From: Vulcanimicrobiia bacterium
Lineage (GTDB): Bacteria; Vulcanimicrobiota; Vulcanimicrobiia; Vulcanimicrobiales; Vulcanimicrobiaceae
NCBI GenBank assembly: GCA_025451135.1
Contig: JANWKW010000028.1
Location: forward strand, 1 to 22,512
Reading direction: 5' to 3'
DNA length: 22,512 nt
Of this stretch, positions 1 to 7,945 are shown one piece after another. A program made the translations under genes and the position numbers. The notes under the pieces were generated by a model. That model saw only the letters and a list, made by a program, of their open reading frames with translations. It made no database searches and was not told the origin of the DNA. The first letter of the stretch is position 1, and every line of letters starts with the position of its first letter.

Positions 1-2853
1 CGCGTCGACCCCGTCGACGATATCGAGGACCTGCGCGCACTTCGCCCAGGCCGCATCGAGCGCGTCGGCCCGCGCGGTCGCCTTCGCCTTGCGCGCGGCC
101 AGCGCCGCCGCGTGGGTGCGGTCCATGGTGTCGGCCAGCCGGCGCGCGATCGCGTACTGGTCGTCGAGCTGGGCCCGCGTCATGCGGCTGCGCGGATCCA
201 TGACGACGCGAAGCATCGCCGTCGTCGCCGTACCGTCCACGGTCAGGCGCACGCGATAGGCGCCGGGCGCGACCAGCGGGCCTTCCGGGATGCGGGGCGT
301 ATCGCGATAGACGGCCGAGATCGGCAGGTCGTAGGAATCCGCGATCGGCGGCGTCACGTGCAGATCCCAGACGAAGCGGTGCATGCCCGCGCCCGTTCCC
401 GGCCACACCTGTGGACGTTCCCACGCGGCCGGTTTGTCGAGCCCCGCGATCGGCGCGCGCTTCGGATCGTCGCTCGCATACCGGCGGATCACCGCGCCCT
501 TCGCGTCGAGGATCTCGATCGATACCCCTCCCGCCGCCTTTCCGAGCACGTAGTCGACGATCGCGCCATCCGGCGGATTCTGCCCGTGCGGCTCCTCGGG
601 CGGGAGCGGCGTATCGGTATTGATCGAGCGCCGAACGCGGTACGCGGGTCGCGGAGCGAGTAGTCCGAGGCCGTTGGCGCGCAACGGTGCGATGTCATCC
701 AGGATCCAGAATCCGCGCCCGTGGGTCGCGATGACGAGGTCGTCGCCGTGGACGATCAGGTCGCGGACCGAGGTGCGAGGGAGATTCTGCTGGAGCGACT
801 GCCACGCGTCGCCGTCGTCGAACGAGACGTAGACGCCGCTCTCGGTGGCCGCGTAGAGCAGACCTGCGACCTTCGGATCCTGCCGGATCGCGTTGACCGG
901 TCCGGACGGAAGCCCGGCGCCGATATCGTGCCAGGTCGCGCCGCCGTCGTGCGTGCGATACGCATGCGCCGCTTGGTCGTCGAGACGGAAGCGGTTGACG
1001 GCGACGTAGGCCGTGCGATCGTCGAAACGCGACGCGTCGATCTGCGCGATCTTGCTCCACGGCGTCAGCCCGGCCGGCGTGACGTTCTTCCAATGGGCGC
1101 CGCCGTTGCGGGTGATCCAGACCCAGCCGTCGTCGGTGCCGGCCCAGATCGTGCCCTCGTGCACGTATGACGGCGCGAGCGCGTAGACGACGCCGCGGTG
1201 CGTGCCGTGCTGCGGATCGGTCGCCTCGAACGGCGCGATGATGGCCGGTACGGCCGGATGCGGGCGCGTCAGATCCGGGCTGACCGGCTTCCAGCTCGCG
1301 CCGCCGTTCGACGTCGCGAACACGACGTTGGCGCCGAAGTAGAGCGTGCGTTTGGAGATCGGGTCGAACGCGAGCGGTTCGGTGCGCACGACGCGCCGGT
1401 CTTTGGAACGGAAGACGATCGGCGAGACCTCTTGCGCCTGGCCGGTGGCCTCATCGAAGCGTTCGACCTTACCGCCGAAGAACACGCCCGGGTGCAGCGG
1501 GTCGGGGATGACGTAGCCGTACTCCTCGGCGCCGGCGGTATGCCAGTCGCGTTCGTTGATCTGGCCCCAATCGCCGCGCGAGAGCACGCAGGCGGAACCG
1601 CTCTCCTGTTGCCCGCCGCAGACGCGATACGGGAAACGGTCGTCGGCCGAGACGTGGTACATCTGCGCGGTCGGCTGGTTGTACCACGAACTCCACGTGC
1701 GTCCGCCGTTGAGCGACAGGGTCGCGCCTTGATCGACGCCGAGCAGGATGTCGTCGGGATGGTTCGGATTGATCCAGATCGCCTGATAGTCGTCGCCGCC
1801 GGGCGCGCCTTTGAACGCCGTGACCGTCCGGCCGCCGTCGGTCGAGCGGTACGCCGACGTATCGCTCACGTAGACGGTCTGCGCGTCCTTCGGGTCGACC
1901 GCGACGGTCGCGAGGTCGTCGCCGCGCTCGGCGATGCCCGCGTAGTCGCTGCCCTTGGTGAAATGCGCGCCGGCGTCGTCGCTGCGATAGAGCGCGCCGC
2001 CGTCGCCGCCGTCGGCGTACGAATCGGCGTAGAGGTAGACGACGTTGGAATCGCTCGGGGCGACCGCGACGCTCGCGCGCCCGAACTTGGCCGGGAGCCC
2101 GCCCGCGAGCTTGTTCCAGGTCGCGCCGCCGTCGATCGACTTATACAGCCCGCTCTGCGGGATCTCGAACGAACTGCCGATCTCCCAGGGCGCTTGGCGT
2201 GCCGACCACAGGGTCGCATAGACCGTATCCGGGTGGTTCGGGTCGATCGCGACCGAGAACGCGCCGGTGTTCTCGTCCTTGTAGAGCACGCGCTCGAAGG
2301 TGGCGCCGCCGTCGGTCGAGCGATAGATGCCGCGCTGCGCGTTGGGGCCGTACGGGTGGCCGAGGACCGCGACGAAGAGCCGGCCGGCGTCGTGCGGATC
2401 GACCGCGATCGCGGGGATCTGCTGCCCGTCGCGCAGGCCCAGATGCGTCCAGCTCGCGCCGGCATCGGTCGACTTGTACATCCCGTCGCCGATCGCGAGG
2501 TCGGGGCGCTGCCGCCCTTCGCCGCTGCCGGCATAGACGACGTTCTCGTTCGAGGGTGCGACCGCGAGCGCGCCGATCGAGCCGGTGTCCTGACCGTCGA
2601 AGATCGGATTCCAAGTGCGGCCGGCGTCGTCCGTCTTCCAGACGCCGCCGTTGACCATGCCCATGTAGTAGATCTTCTCGTTTCCGGGCACGCCCGCGAC
2701 GGCGGTGGTGCGCCCGCCGCGGAGCGGGCCGATCTCGCGCCAGCGCAGCGCCCCGTAGGACGACGGCGCGACGGTTCGCGCGATCGCCGCACCCGGCACG
2801 GTAGAAGCGACGATGCCTGCGACGAGCGCGGCTGTCAGAAGACGGACGAACAA
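1..2853 (-). CDS. Secreted BNR/Asp-box repeat (VPS10/sortilin-like, 'glycosyl hydrolase'-type) protein, C-terminus beyond window
   Basis: The minus frame is open from a TTG at 2853 to the window edge (951 codons), so the protein is C-terminally partial. GGAGG lies 8 bases before the TTG, and the first ~30 residues form a signal peptide, so export is expected. Asp-box motifs (S/K-x-D-x-G-x-x-W/F) recur at about residues 74-81, 128-135, 179-186, 239-246, 271-278, 380-387 and 677-684, which indicates stacked beta-propellers. Other family hallmarks are NQPTAQMYHV near residue 392, GRGFWILDDI near 712, AGMHRFVWDL near 822 and the VVMDPRSRMT stretch near 884. Proteins of this type are usually about 1,000 residues or more and are annotated as glycosyl hydrolase or WD40/YVTN/BNR protein. 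A catalytic activity is not established, and I see no recognisable catalytic centre. It is divergent from the gene at 2927. Family assignment is sure; function is not. Confidence 0.9.
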   Translation of the reverse strand, partial: MFVRLLTAALVAGIVASTVPGAAIARTVAPSSYGALRWREIGPLRGGRTTAVAGVPGNEKIYYMGMVNGGVWKTDDAGRTWNPIFDGQDTGSIGALAVAPSNENVVYAGSGEGRQRPDLAIGDGMYKSTDAGASWTHLGLRDGQQIPAIAVDPHDAGRLFVAVLGHPYGPNAQRGIYRSTDGGATFERVLYKDENTGAFSVAIDPNHPDTVYATLWSARQAPWEIGSSFEIPQSGLYKSIDGGATWNKLAGGLPAKFGRASVAVAPSDSNVVYLYADSYADGGDGGALYRSDDAGAHFTKGSDYAGIAERGDDLATVAVDPKDAQTVYVSDTSAYRSTDGGRTVTAFKGAPGGDDYQAIWINPNHPDDILLGVDQGATLSLNGGRTWSSWYNQPTAQMYHVSADDRFPYRVCGGQQESGSACVLSRGDWGQINERDWHTAGAEEYGYVIPDPLHPGVFFGGKVERFDEATGQAQEVSPIVFRSKDRRVVRTEPLAFDPISKRTLYFGANVVFATSNGGASWKPVSPDLTRPHPAVPAIIAPFEATDPQHGTHRGVVYALAPSYVHEGTIWAGTDDGWVWITRNGGAHWKNVTPAGLTPWSKIAQIDASRFDDRTAYVAVNRFRLDDQAAHAYRTHDGGATWHDIGAGLPSGPVNAIRQDPKVAGLLYAATESGVYVSFDDGDAWQSLQQNLPRTSVRDLIVHGDDLVIATHGRGFWILDDIAPLRANGLGLLAPRPAYRVRRSINTDTPLPPEEPHGQNPPDGAIVDYVLGKAAGGVSIEILDAKGAVIRRYASDDPKRAPIAGLDKPAAWERPQVWPGTGAGMHRFVWDLHVTPPIADSYDLPISAVYRDTPRIPEGPLVAPGAYRVRLTVDGTATTAMLRVVMDPRSRMTRAQLDDQYAIARRLADTMDRTHAAALAARKAKATARADALDAAWAKCAQVLDIVDGVDA

Positions 2854-2895
2854 GGACGGACCCTCCCGAGCGGTCCTTGGCGAGGGTGGAAGCAG

Positions 2896-2915
2896 GGCCC
2901 TGGCTGGCGAGGGCC
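2896..2915. promoter_or_regulatory. Inverted repeat in divergent intergenic region
   Basis: A perfect 6-base inverted repeat (GGCCCT, 8-base spacer, AGGGCC) lies in the 73-bp gap between the divergent starts at 2853 and 2927. It could be an operator or an RNA hairpin in the leader of either gene. GGCGAGGG also occurs twice in this gap. Both signals are short in GC-rich DNA, so chance is a real possibility. Confidence 0.25.
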
Positions 2916-2926
2916 AAGCGTTCGTC

Positions 2927-3502
2927 ATGAACCTACGTCACGTCGTCCCCTGCGCGCTCTTCCTAGGAGCGCTGGTATCGTCCACCGCGACCGCGCGCGC
3001 CGATGCGACCGCCGATCTGCGCGCCTTCGTCAGCAAGACCGCTCCGTTGACCTTCGCCGGCTATGTCGGCCTGCATGGCGCGCCGGTCGCGCACCGCGAA
3101 GGCGAGTGGACATCCCCGGCCGTCTACGGACCGTCGCTCTCGCGCTGCCTGGTGGTGGATCTTCCCTCGATGGCCAGCCTGTTCGGCGGACCGTCCGACG
3201 GTCCGCCCTACAGCTCGGCGCTTCAGTGCGACGGCAAGCGGAACGCGATGACGCAGAAGCAGCTGATCGCGTGGGCGATCGCGACCATCGGACCGCTCGC
3301 GACGGGCCGGACGATGAAGCAGAACCCGCCGACCAAGCGCAGCGATCGGTGGAGCGTCGCCTGGAAGAACGGACGCGGTCAGACGATCGAATTCATCGCC
3401 TACGGCAAGGGCGACGTCAAGACGTACCCGCGCGCCGGCTACGTCGTCGATATCGAGCAGCTCAGTCCGGACGCGATGGCGACCCCGACGCCCGCGCCCT
3501 AG
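2927..3502 (+). CDS. Secreted protein of unknown function
   Basis: The gene encodes 191 residues. I chose the ATG at 2927 because it begins a clean signal peptide: Arg4, a hydrophobic core at about residues 6-22, and a likely cleavage after ARA at residue 25. GCGAGGG lies upstream of it. An upstream in-frame ATG at 2813 would add a charged, non-signal extension running across the divergent gene. The mature part has no family I recognise. It has two cysteines (in SRCLVV and LQCDG), several Trp/Tyr-rich strands and a Thr/Pro-rich tail, which fits a small periplasmic or surface domain. The last bases overlap the stop of the convergent YkgJ-like gene by four (CTAG). The divergent neighbour is also secreted. 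No function is proposed. Confidence 0.7.
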   Translation: MNLRHVVPCALFLGALVSSTATARADATADLRAFVSKTAPLTFAGYVGLHGAPVAHREGEWTSPAVYGPSLSRCLVVDLPSMASLFGGPSDGPPYSSALQCDGKRNAMTQKQLIAWAIATIGPLATGRTMKQNPPTKRSDRWSVAWKNGRGQTIEFIAYGKGDVKTYPRAGYVVDIEQLSPDAMATPTPAP

Positions 3503-4185
3503 CGGCGGGCGGCCCGGGTCGCGGCGGCCTTGCGCCGCTTGGGCCGGAACGGCGCGCCGGTCTTGTACTCGCCCTCGTGCGAGAGCTCTTCGTCGACGTC
3601 GTCGCAGCCGATCGGCGTGAACTCGCCGCAGTCGTGGGGGCGGCCTTCGTAGACGCCGCAGTAGTAGTGGCCGGAGCCGCTGCCCTTGAGGAACACGCAC
3701 TTGTCGGCCAGGTCGTCGGTGACCTTACGCAGCCAGCCGACGTGGTAGCCGTCCGCCGACGGGCGTTCGACGACGTACTCCTTGACCACGTCGCGATACG
3801 ACATCTTCAGATGGTCGGCGAGGCGCTGCACGTCGGCCTTGCTGACGAACGGCTCGTAGCCGCTGCAGCACTCGGCGCAGCCGGGCGGACAGGTGATGTT
3901 CTCCGGCATCACCTTGAAGTTCTTGCGCGCGAGGTCGATGACTTTCGCGATCGCCTTCACGAACTCGGGATCGTCGTTGTACTTATAGACCCACTCGCGC
4001 TTGGTGATCTCGTTGGCGTTGTAATACCGGTCGGTCTTCTCGTCGAACTCGATGGTGATGTGCTCTTCGTCGATCTCGATCTTGTTGACGTGTTCGATCG
4101 GGCGGACGTCGAGGAGTTCGGGGTGGGTCGGTTGGCCGGTACGCCGCGTGAAACTGCGCAGGGCGATGAGGTCGATGGTCTCCAT
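3499..4185 (-). CDS. YkgJ-family cysteine cluster protein (putative Zn/Fe-chelating)
   Basis: The protein has 228 residues and starts at the ATG at 4185. The defining feature is the cluster C99-x3-C103-x2-CC106-107 (PPGCAECCSGY), followed by C162, C175, C185 and C193. These eight cysteines are spaced as in the YkgJ/CxxCxxCC family (putative zinc- or iron-chelating domain). The final HDCGEFTPIGC stretch matches the usual end of that domain. The first ~90 residues are an acidic, charged extension not typical of the minimal domain, and the tail is strongly basic (KRRKAAATRAARR), which might bind nucleic acid. There is no signal peptide, so it is probably cytoplasmic. Biochemical roles are poorly defined for the family. 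It is divergent from the ROK kinase with a 60-bp gap. Confidence 0.85.
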   Translation of the reverse strand: METIDLIALRSFTRRTGQPTHPELLDVRPIEHVNKIEIDEEHITIEFDEKTDRYYNANEITKREWVYKYNDDPEFVKAIAKVIDLARKNFKVMPENITCPPGCAECCSGYEPFVSKADVQRLADHLKMSYRDVVKEYVVERPSADGYHVGWLRKVTDDLADKCVFLKGSGSGHYYCGVYEGRPHDCGEFTPIGCDDVDEELSHEGEYKTGAPFRPKRRKAAATRAARR

Positions 4186-4245
4186 AGCCGCCCATTCTTC
4201 TCGGGTATGCGGGTGCCGCCTGTACGCCCGGGGTAAATAGCGCGC
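4186..4245. promoter_or_regulatory. Short divergent promoter region (YkgJ-like / ROK kinase)
   Basis: These 60 bp separate the two start codons and must hold both expression signals unless promoters lie inside the genes. On the plus strand TAAATA at 4234-4239 sits about 7 bases before the kinase ATG, and no good ribosome binding site is visible. A leaderless transcript is therefore possible. The -10 match is weak and no -35 is apparent. Confidence 0.3.
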
Positions 4246-5202
4246 ATGCAGACGGCAATCGGCGTAGATCTCGGCGGCTCGCACGTGACGGCAGGCGTCG
4301 TCACCGACGACGGCTCCATCAAGGTCCAGCACGAGCTCGACCTGACCGACCTCGCATTCGACAAGGTCGTCGACGCCGTCGTCACGGTCGTCGGGCAAGC
4401 GCTCGCGGACGCCGGCAAGGACGTGGCGGGCATCGGGCTCGGCTCGCCGGGCAACGTCGAACCGCAGACCGGCGCCGTCCTGTATTCGCCCAACTTCGGC
4501 TGGAAGGACGCGCCGCTCGGCGCGACCCTCAAGAAGCGGCTCGGGCGCGACGTCTTCGTCGGGAACGACGCGCGCTGTGCGACCTTGGGAGAGTACACCT
4601 TCGGCATCGGCAAGGGCACGCAAGACTTCGCGCTCCTGACCCTGGGCACCGGGATCGGCGGCGGCTTCATCGCAGGCGGGCGCTTGGTGATCGGGCACAA
4701 GTTCGGAGCGGGCGAAGTCGGTCACCATCAGATCCGGCCCGAGAGCGGCTTCGTCTGCGGCTGCGGCAAGATCGGCTGTTTCGAAGCGCAGGCCTCGGGC
4801 ACGGGCTTGATCCGCCACGCGTTCGCGCTGGCACCGTCGTTCCCGCGCAGCGTGCTGCTGGACGCGTCGCGCGGCAAGCTCTCTTCCAAGAAGATCCGCA
4901 AGGCCGCGCAAGCCGGCGACGGTCACGCGCTCGCCGCCTGGAAGAACTACTCCATCGACCTCGCGACCGGGCTCTCCAACATCATCTCGTTCGTCAATCC
5001 GGAGATGATCGCGCTCGGCGGCGGCGTCGCGTCGGCCGGGCAGTTCATGCTCGACGCCGTCAAGGACCGGGTCGACGCGCTCACCACCATGGTCCCGAAA
5101 GGCACGACCACGATCGGCATCGCGAAGCTCGGCAACGACGCCGGCCAAGTCGGGGCCGCGACCATGGTCTTCCGCGGCGGCCTGAAGACCAGCGCACCGT
5201 GA
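4246..5202 (+). CDS. ROK-family sugar kinase (probable glucokinase)
   Basis: The protein has 318 residues, the usual length for ROK glucokinases. The N-terminal phosphate-binding loop is GVDLGGSHV (residues 6-14). The expected catalytic Asp is D108 in VGNDARC, and a second glycine-rich loop follows in LGTGIGGGF. The ROK signature has EVGHHQI followed by the zinc site CGCGKIGC with C171, C173 and C178. It should phosphorylate glucose or a related hexose in the cytoplasm, using ATP. Polyphosphate as donor is known for some ROK enzymes but cannot be judged here. Its stop overlaps the GTG start of the dehydrogenase by four bases (GTGA), so the two are translationally coupled. The substrate is inferred from family only; fructokinase or N-acetylhexosamine kinase remain alternatives. 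Confidence 0.88.
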   Translation: MQTAIGVDLGGSHVTAGVVTDDGSIKVQHELDLTDLAFDKVVDAVVTVVGQALADAGKDVAGIGLGSPGNVEPQTGAVLYSPNFGWKDAPLGATLKKRLGRDVFVGNDARCATLGEYTFGIGKGTQDFALLTLGTGIGGGFIAGGRLVIGHKFGAGEVGHHQIRPESGFVCGCGKIGCFEAQASGTGLIRHAFALAPSFPRSVLLDASRGKLSSKKIRKAAQAGDGHALAAWKNYSIDLATGLSNIISFVNPEMIALGGGVASAGQFMLDAVKDRVDALTTMVPKGTTTIGIAKLGNDAGQVGAATMVFRGGLKTSAP

Positions 5203-5972
5203 CCCGCAAGCTCGCGCTGATCACCGGTGCCTCGGGTGGGATCGGCCTGGAGATCGCGCGCCTGTTCGCGCGCGACGGCTACGACCTGGCGCTGGTGGCG
5301 CGCTCGGCCGACAAGCTCGAGGCCGTCGCGGCCGAGCTGCGCGCCAACCCCAACATCGTCGTCACGGTCTTCGCCCAGGACTTGAGCGTCGCCGGCGCGG
5401 CGCGCGCCGTCTTCGGCCGGATCCCGGCCTGCGACGTGCTGGTCAACAACGCCGGCTTCGCCAGCAACGGCGCGTTCGCCGCGATCGACGAGGCCCGCAT
5501 GCTCGACGAGATCGCGCTCGATGTGACCGCGCTGACCCAATTGACGCGCCTGTACCTGCCCGGCATGATCGAGCGCAAGTACGGCCGCATCCTCAACGTC
5601 GCCTCGACGGCCGCGTTCTTGCCCGGTCCCAACATGGCCGTCTACTATGCGAGCAAGGCGTACGTGCTGTCGTTCTCCGAGGCGCTGGCCGAGGAGACCC
5701 GGGGCACCGGCGTCACCGTGACGTGTCTGTGTCCGGGCGCGACCGCGACCGGCTTCGCCGGCCGCGCCGGGATGCAGGGGACGCCCCTGATGCGCGGCCC
5801 GAAAGCGGATGCGGTCGACGTGGCCCGGGCCGGCTACAACGGCATGCTCGCCGGCAAGCCGGTCGTCGTTCCGGGTATCACCAACAAGCTGGTCGGCTGG
5901 ACCGCCCATCTGACGCCGCGCCGCCTGCTGCTGTGGGTCTCGCGCAAGACCATCGAAAAGGGGAACGAGTGA
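5199..5972 (+). CDS. SDR-family NAD(P)-dependent oxidoreductase
   Basis: The protein has 257 residues and starts at a GTG that overlaps the kinase stop. Classical short-chain dehydrogenase features are present: the Rossmann loop TGASGGIG (residues 9-16), NNAG at 83-86, catalytic Ser136 (NVAST) and Y149-x3-K153. LCPGATATGF follows the active site. Arg residues near the second strand (VARSADK) suggest NADP(H) preference. Overall it resembles the DltE/YqjQ-like group of reductases, whose substrates are mostly unknown. It is coupled by GTGA overlaps to both neighbours. The nearby small membrane protein and the convergent glycolipid genes hint at a lipid or keto substrate, which is only inference. 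Confidence 0.9.
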   Translation: MTRKLALITGASGGIGLEIARLFARDGYDLALVARSADKLEAVAAELRANPNIVVTVFAQDLSVAGAARAVFGRIPACDVLVNNAGFASNGAFAAIDEARMLDEIALDVTALTQLTRLYLPGMIERKYGRILNVASTAAFLPGPNMAVYYASKAYVLSFSEALAEETRGTGVTVTCLCPGATATGFAGRAGMQGTPLMRGPKADAVDVARAGYNGMLAGKPVVVPGITNKLVGWTAHLTPRRLLLWVSRKTIEKGNE

Positions 5973-6253
5973 ATTTCTTGATCGGCCTGCTCATCATCGG
6001 CGTCGTGACGGTGGCCGCCGTCGAGTTCGGCGTGTGGCTGATGAAGGGCATGCTCGGCGGCGACGGCGAGCATCACGCGGCGCGTACGCCGCTCGCGCGA
6101 ACGGTCGGCTACGTCATCGGTGCGATCGCGTTCGTCGCGTTCCTGATGCTCGCGACCGGCGGCGCCGGCTCGTGGCCGATCGTCGCGCTGGTCATCGCGA
6201 TCCCGTTAGCGCTGCTCCTGATCTACCGGAAGCCGGCCCGTCTCGGCGAGTGA
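5969..6253 (+). CDS. Small membrane protein, three predicted helices
   Basis: The protein has 94 residues. The GTG start at 5969 overlaps the dehydrogenase stop (GTGA) and is preceded by AAAAGGGGAA, a good ribosome binding site. Hydrophobic segments lie at about residues 3-25, 46-62 and 69-86. They are separated by a polar loop with GDGEHHAAR, and the C-terminus ends in a short basic tail. No family is recognised. Its last 48 bases overlap, on the opposite strand, the 3' end of the glycosyltransferase gene. It could be a partner or membrane anchor for the upstream reductase, but that rests on position only. Confidence 0.75.
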   Translation: MNFLIGLLIIGVVTVAAVEFGVWLMKGMLGGDGEHHAARTPLARTVGYVIGAIAFVAFLMLATGGAGSWPIVALVIAIPLALLLIYRKPARLGE

Positions 6254-7390
6254 GGCGATCAGGGCGGCGATCCGGCGCGACGAGCGCACCGGCGCGATCG
6301 CCGCTTGATGCTCGCGGATCGTCGCCAGACGATCCGGATCGGCCAGCAGGCCGCGCACGGCGGCGACCACGTCGCCCGGACCTTTGAGCGCGATCGCGCC
6401 CAGATCGTTGGCGCGCACGAACGCGACGTTGCCGAGTTCTTGTCCCGGCACGTAGTCGTAGATCACGATCGGCAGCCGGGCGGCGCCGGCTTCGGCGATG
6501 GCGCCCGGTCCGGCCTTGGTGACCAGCAGGTCGGCGGCGCGGAACAGCTCGGGGACGCGATCGGTGAAGCCCATCGCGGTCAGCGGCGTCGGCAGCGTCG
6601 CCGCGGTCTCGGCAAGGCGCGCGCGCATCGCCTCGTTGCGGCCGCAGACGACGACCAAACGGATCGGCAGCGCCGCCTTCGCGAGCGCGACGGCGGTATC
6701 GAAGAGCTTGCCGCCGCCTTCGCCGCCGGCCATCAACAGCACGATGGTCGCGTCGGCGGGCAATCCGAGCCGCTCGCGCATCTCGGCCTTCGTGCCTTCG
6801 ACGTCCTCGAACTTCGGATGGATCGGATGCCCGATCAGACGCAGGCGTTCCGGGAGCACGTCGCGCGCCAGCGCGCGATCGTGGACTTCGCGCGCCGGCA
6901 CGACGATGGCGTCGGCGTCGCCGGTCAGCCAGGATTCGTGGACCTCCCCGAGATCGGTGACGACCGTCACGAACGGGACGTCCCGCATGCCGGCGTCGTC
7001 GCGCGCGCGCAGCGCCGGGGCGTTGAGCAGCGGATGGACCGAGACGATCACGTCGGGGCGGTAGGACCGATACAGCGCGGCCAGGCTCTTGCGGTAGAGC
7101 GGATCGCTCAAGCGCACCAGGATCGTATAACGCCGGCGTCCGTTGGTCGCGTGATAGAGCGCGCCGTAGATCGCGGGCGCGTATTTGAGCGCGGTCGCAT
7201 AGGCGTTGCCGAGCTGGTCGAGCGGATAGGTGAACCCGGTCGCCACGTCGTCGATGCGATACTCGTAGACGAACGGCCCGCGGAGCTCGTCGAGGGCGGC
7301 GGCGATCGCGTTGGCGGCGCTGCGATGGCCGCCGCCGGTATCGGAGATCAGGAAGAGGACGCGCTTGGCGGGTCGAGCCTCAGCGGTCAA
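6206..7390 (-). CDS. MGDG-synthase/UgtP-type glycosyltransferase
   Basis: The protein has 394 residues, typical of processive diacylglycerol glycosyltransferases (GT28). The N-terminal domain carries DTGGGHRSAANAIAAAL at residues 17-33, the acceptor-side loop of the MGDG-synthase domain. The C-terminal domain has the nucleotide-sugar site, seen as LLMAGGEGGGK and then TKAGPGAIAEAG and YVPGQELGNV. It should transfer a hexose from an NDP-sugar to a lipid such as diacylglycerol at the inner face of the membrane. No transmembrane helix is seen, as in the family. TTG at 7390 is the only usable start; it lies 11 bases inside the upstream hydroxylase-like gene, so the two are coupled. The donor sugar and lipid acceptor cannot be read from sequence. 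Confidence 0.88.
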   Translation of the reverse strand: MTAEARPAKRVLFLISDTGGGHRSAANAIAAALDELRGPFVYEYRIDDVATGFTYPLDQLGNAYATALKYAPAIYGALYHATNGRRRYTILVRLSDPLYRKSLAALYRSYRPDVIVSVHPLLNAPALRARDDAGMRDVPFVTVVTDLGEVHESWLTGDADAIVVPAREVHDRALARDVLPERLRLIGHPIHPKFEDVEGTKAEMRERLGLPADATIVLLMAGGEGGGKLFDTAVALAKAALPIRLVVVCGRNEAMRARLAETAATLPTPLTAMGFTDRVPELFRAADLLVTKAGPGAIAEAGAARLPIVIYDYVPGQELGNVAFVRANDLGAIALKGPGDVVAAVRGLLADPDRLATIREHQAAIAPVRSSRRIAALIASLAETGRLPVDQEQR

Positions 7391-7904
7391 CGGCCAGCCT
7401 ATTGCGGCGCACGGCCGCGTTGCGCACGCGCCGGCTCCACGGCGAGAGCCACGCCATCAGGGCGCGCGCGGGAGCGTCGTAGAAGCGGAAGATGTCGCCG
7501 AACTCGACGTCGGGGTCGCGATGGTGTCCGTCGTGGTCTTCGGGCATGACGATCTGCAGCGGGCGCAGGATCGCGACCAGCCAGGCCGGCGTCTTCCAGC
7601 CGAGGTCGGTGGTGTGGCGCCACCATACGTGGAGCTGTCCGAGCGCGAGACCCAGCAGCGCACCGGGCCACGACCACTGCCAGACCAGCGCCGCGATCGC
7701 CAGATACGGTGCCGCTCCCAGGATGCCGTCGAGCAGGATGGCCGGGTCGCGCGAGAGGACGGCGTGGTCCCAATACGAGCGGCGCCGGTCGTGATGCGTG
7801 CGCAGGTGGAGGGTGAACCAAAGATGTTGCGGCACGTGGTAGAAGAAGGTCGACGCAAGATCTCCGACCGCGAGGACCACGAGCGCTGCCGCTGCGACGA
7901 GCAT
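7380..7904 (-). CDS. Fatty-acid-hydroxylase/sterol-desaturase-like membrane protein
   Basis: The protein has 174 residues, short for this family (often 250 or more). Histidine boxes that would hold a di-iron centre are present: H23-x3-H27, H33-x3-HH (37-38), a further HVWWRH, and HDGHH near the C-terminus. The last is followed by the usual FGDIFRFYD. Hydrophobic segments lie at about residues 2-20, 60-77 and 81-95. Members oxidise lipid substrates (hydroxylation or desaturation) in the membrane. An ATG at 7904 with AAGGAT upstream is a good start. It is the first gene of a two-gene unit with the glycosyltransferase, which suggests a hydroxylated glycolipid product. That link is inference from adjacency. 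Confidence 0.75.
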   Translation of the reverse strand: MLVAAAALVVLAVGDLASTFFYHVPQHLWFTLHLRTHHDRRRSYWDHAVLSRDPAILLDGILGAAPYLAIAALVWQWSWPGALLGLALGQLHVWWRHTTDLGWKTPAWLVAILRPLQIVMPEDHDGHHRDPDVEFGDIFRFYDAPARALMAWLSPWSRRVRNAAVRRNRLAVDR

Positions 7905-7945
7905 TTCCGATCCGATCCTTCTGTAGCGCCGCGAGTACGCTGCTG

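Noticed and set aside
1198..4236. Plus-strand open frame of ~1,000 codons spanning three genes
   Set aside because: It lies antisense to the Asp-box protein and the YkgJ-like gene and out of frame with the secreted protein. Its translation is Arg/Val/Asp-rich with no motif; long open antisense frames are common in GC-rich DNA.
4246..5202. ROK kinase as a polyphosphate glucokinase paired with ppk1
   Set aside because: The genes are over 12 kb apart, and no sequence feature I can read separates polyphosphate from ATP use.
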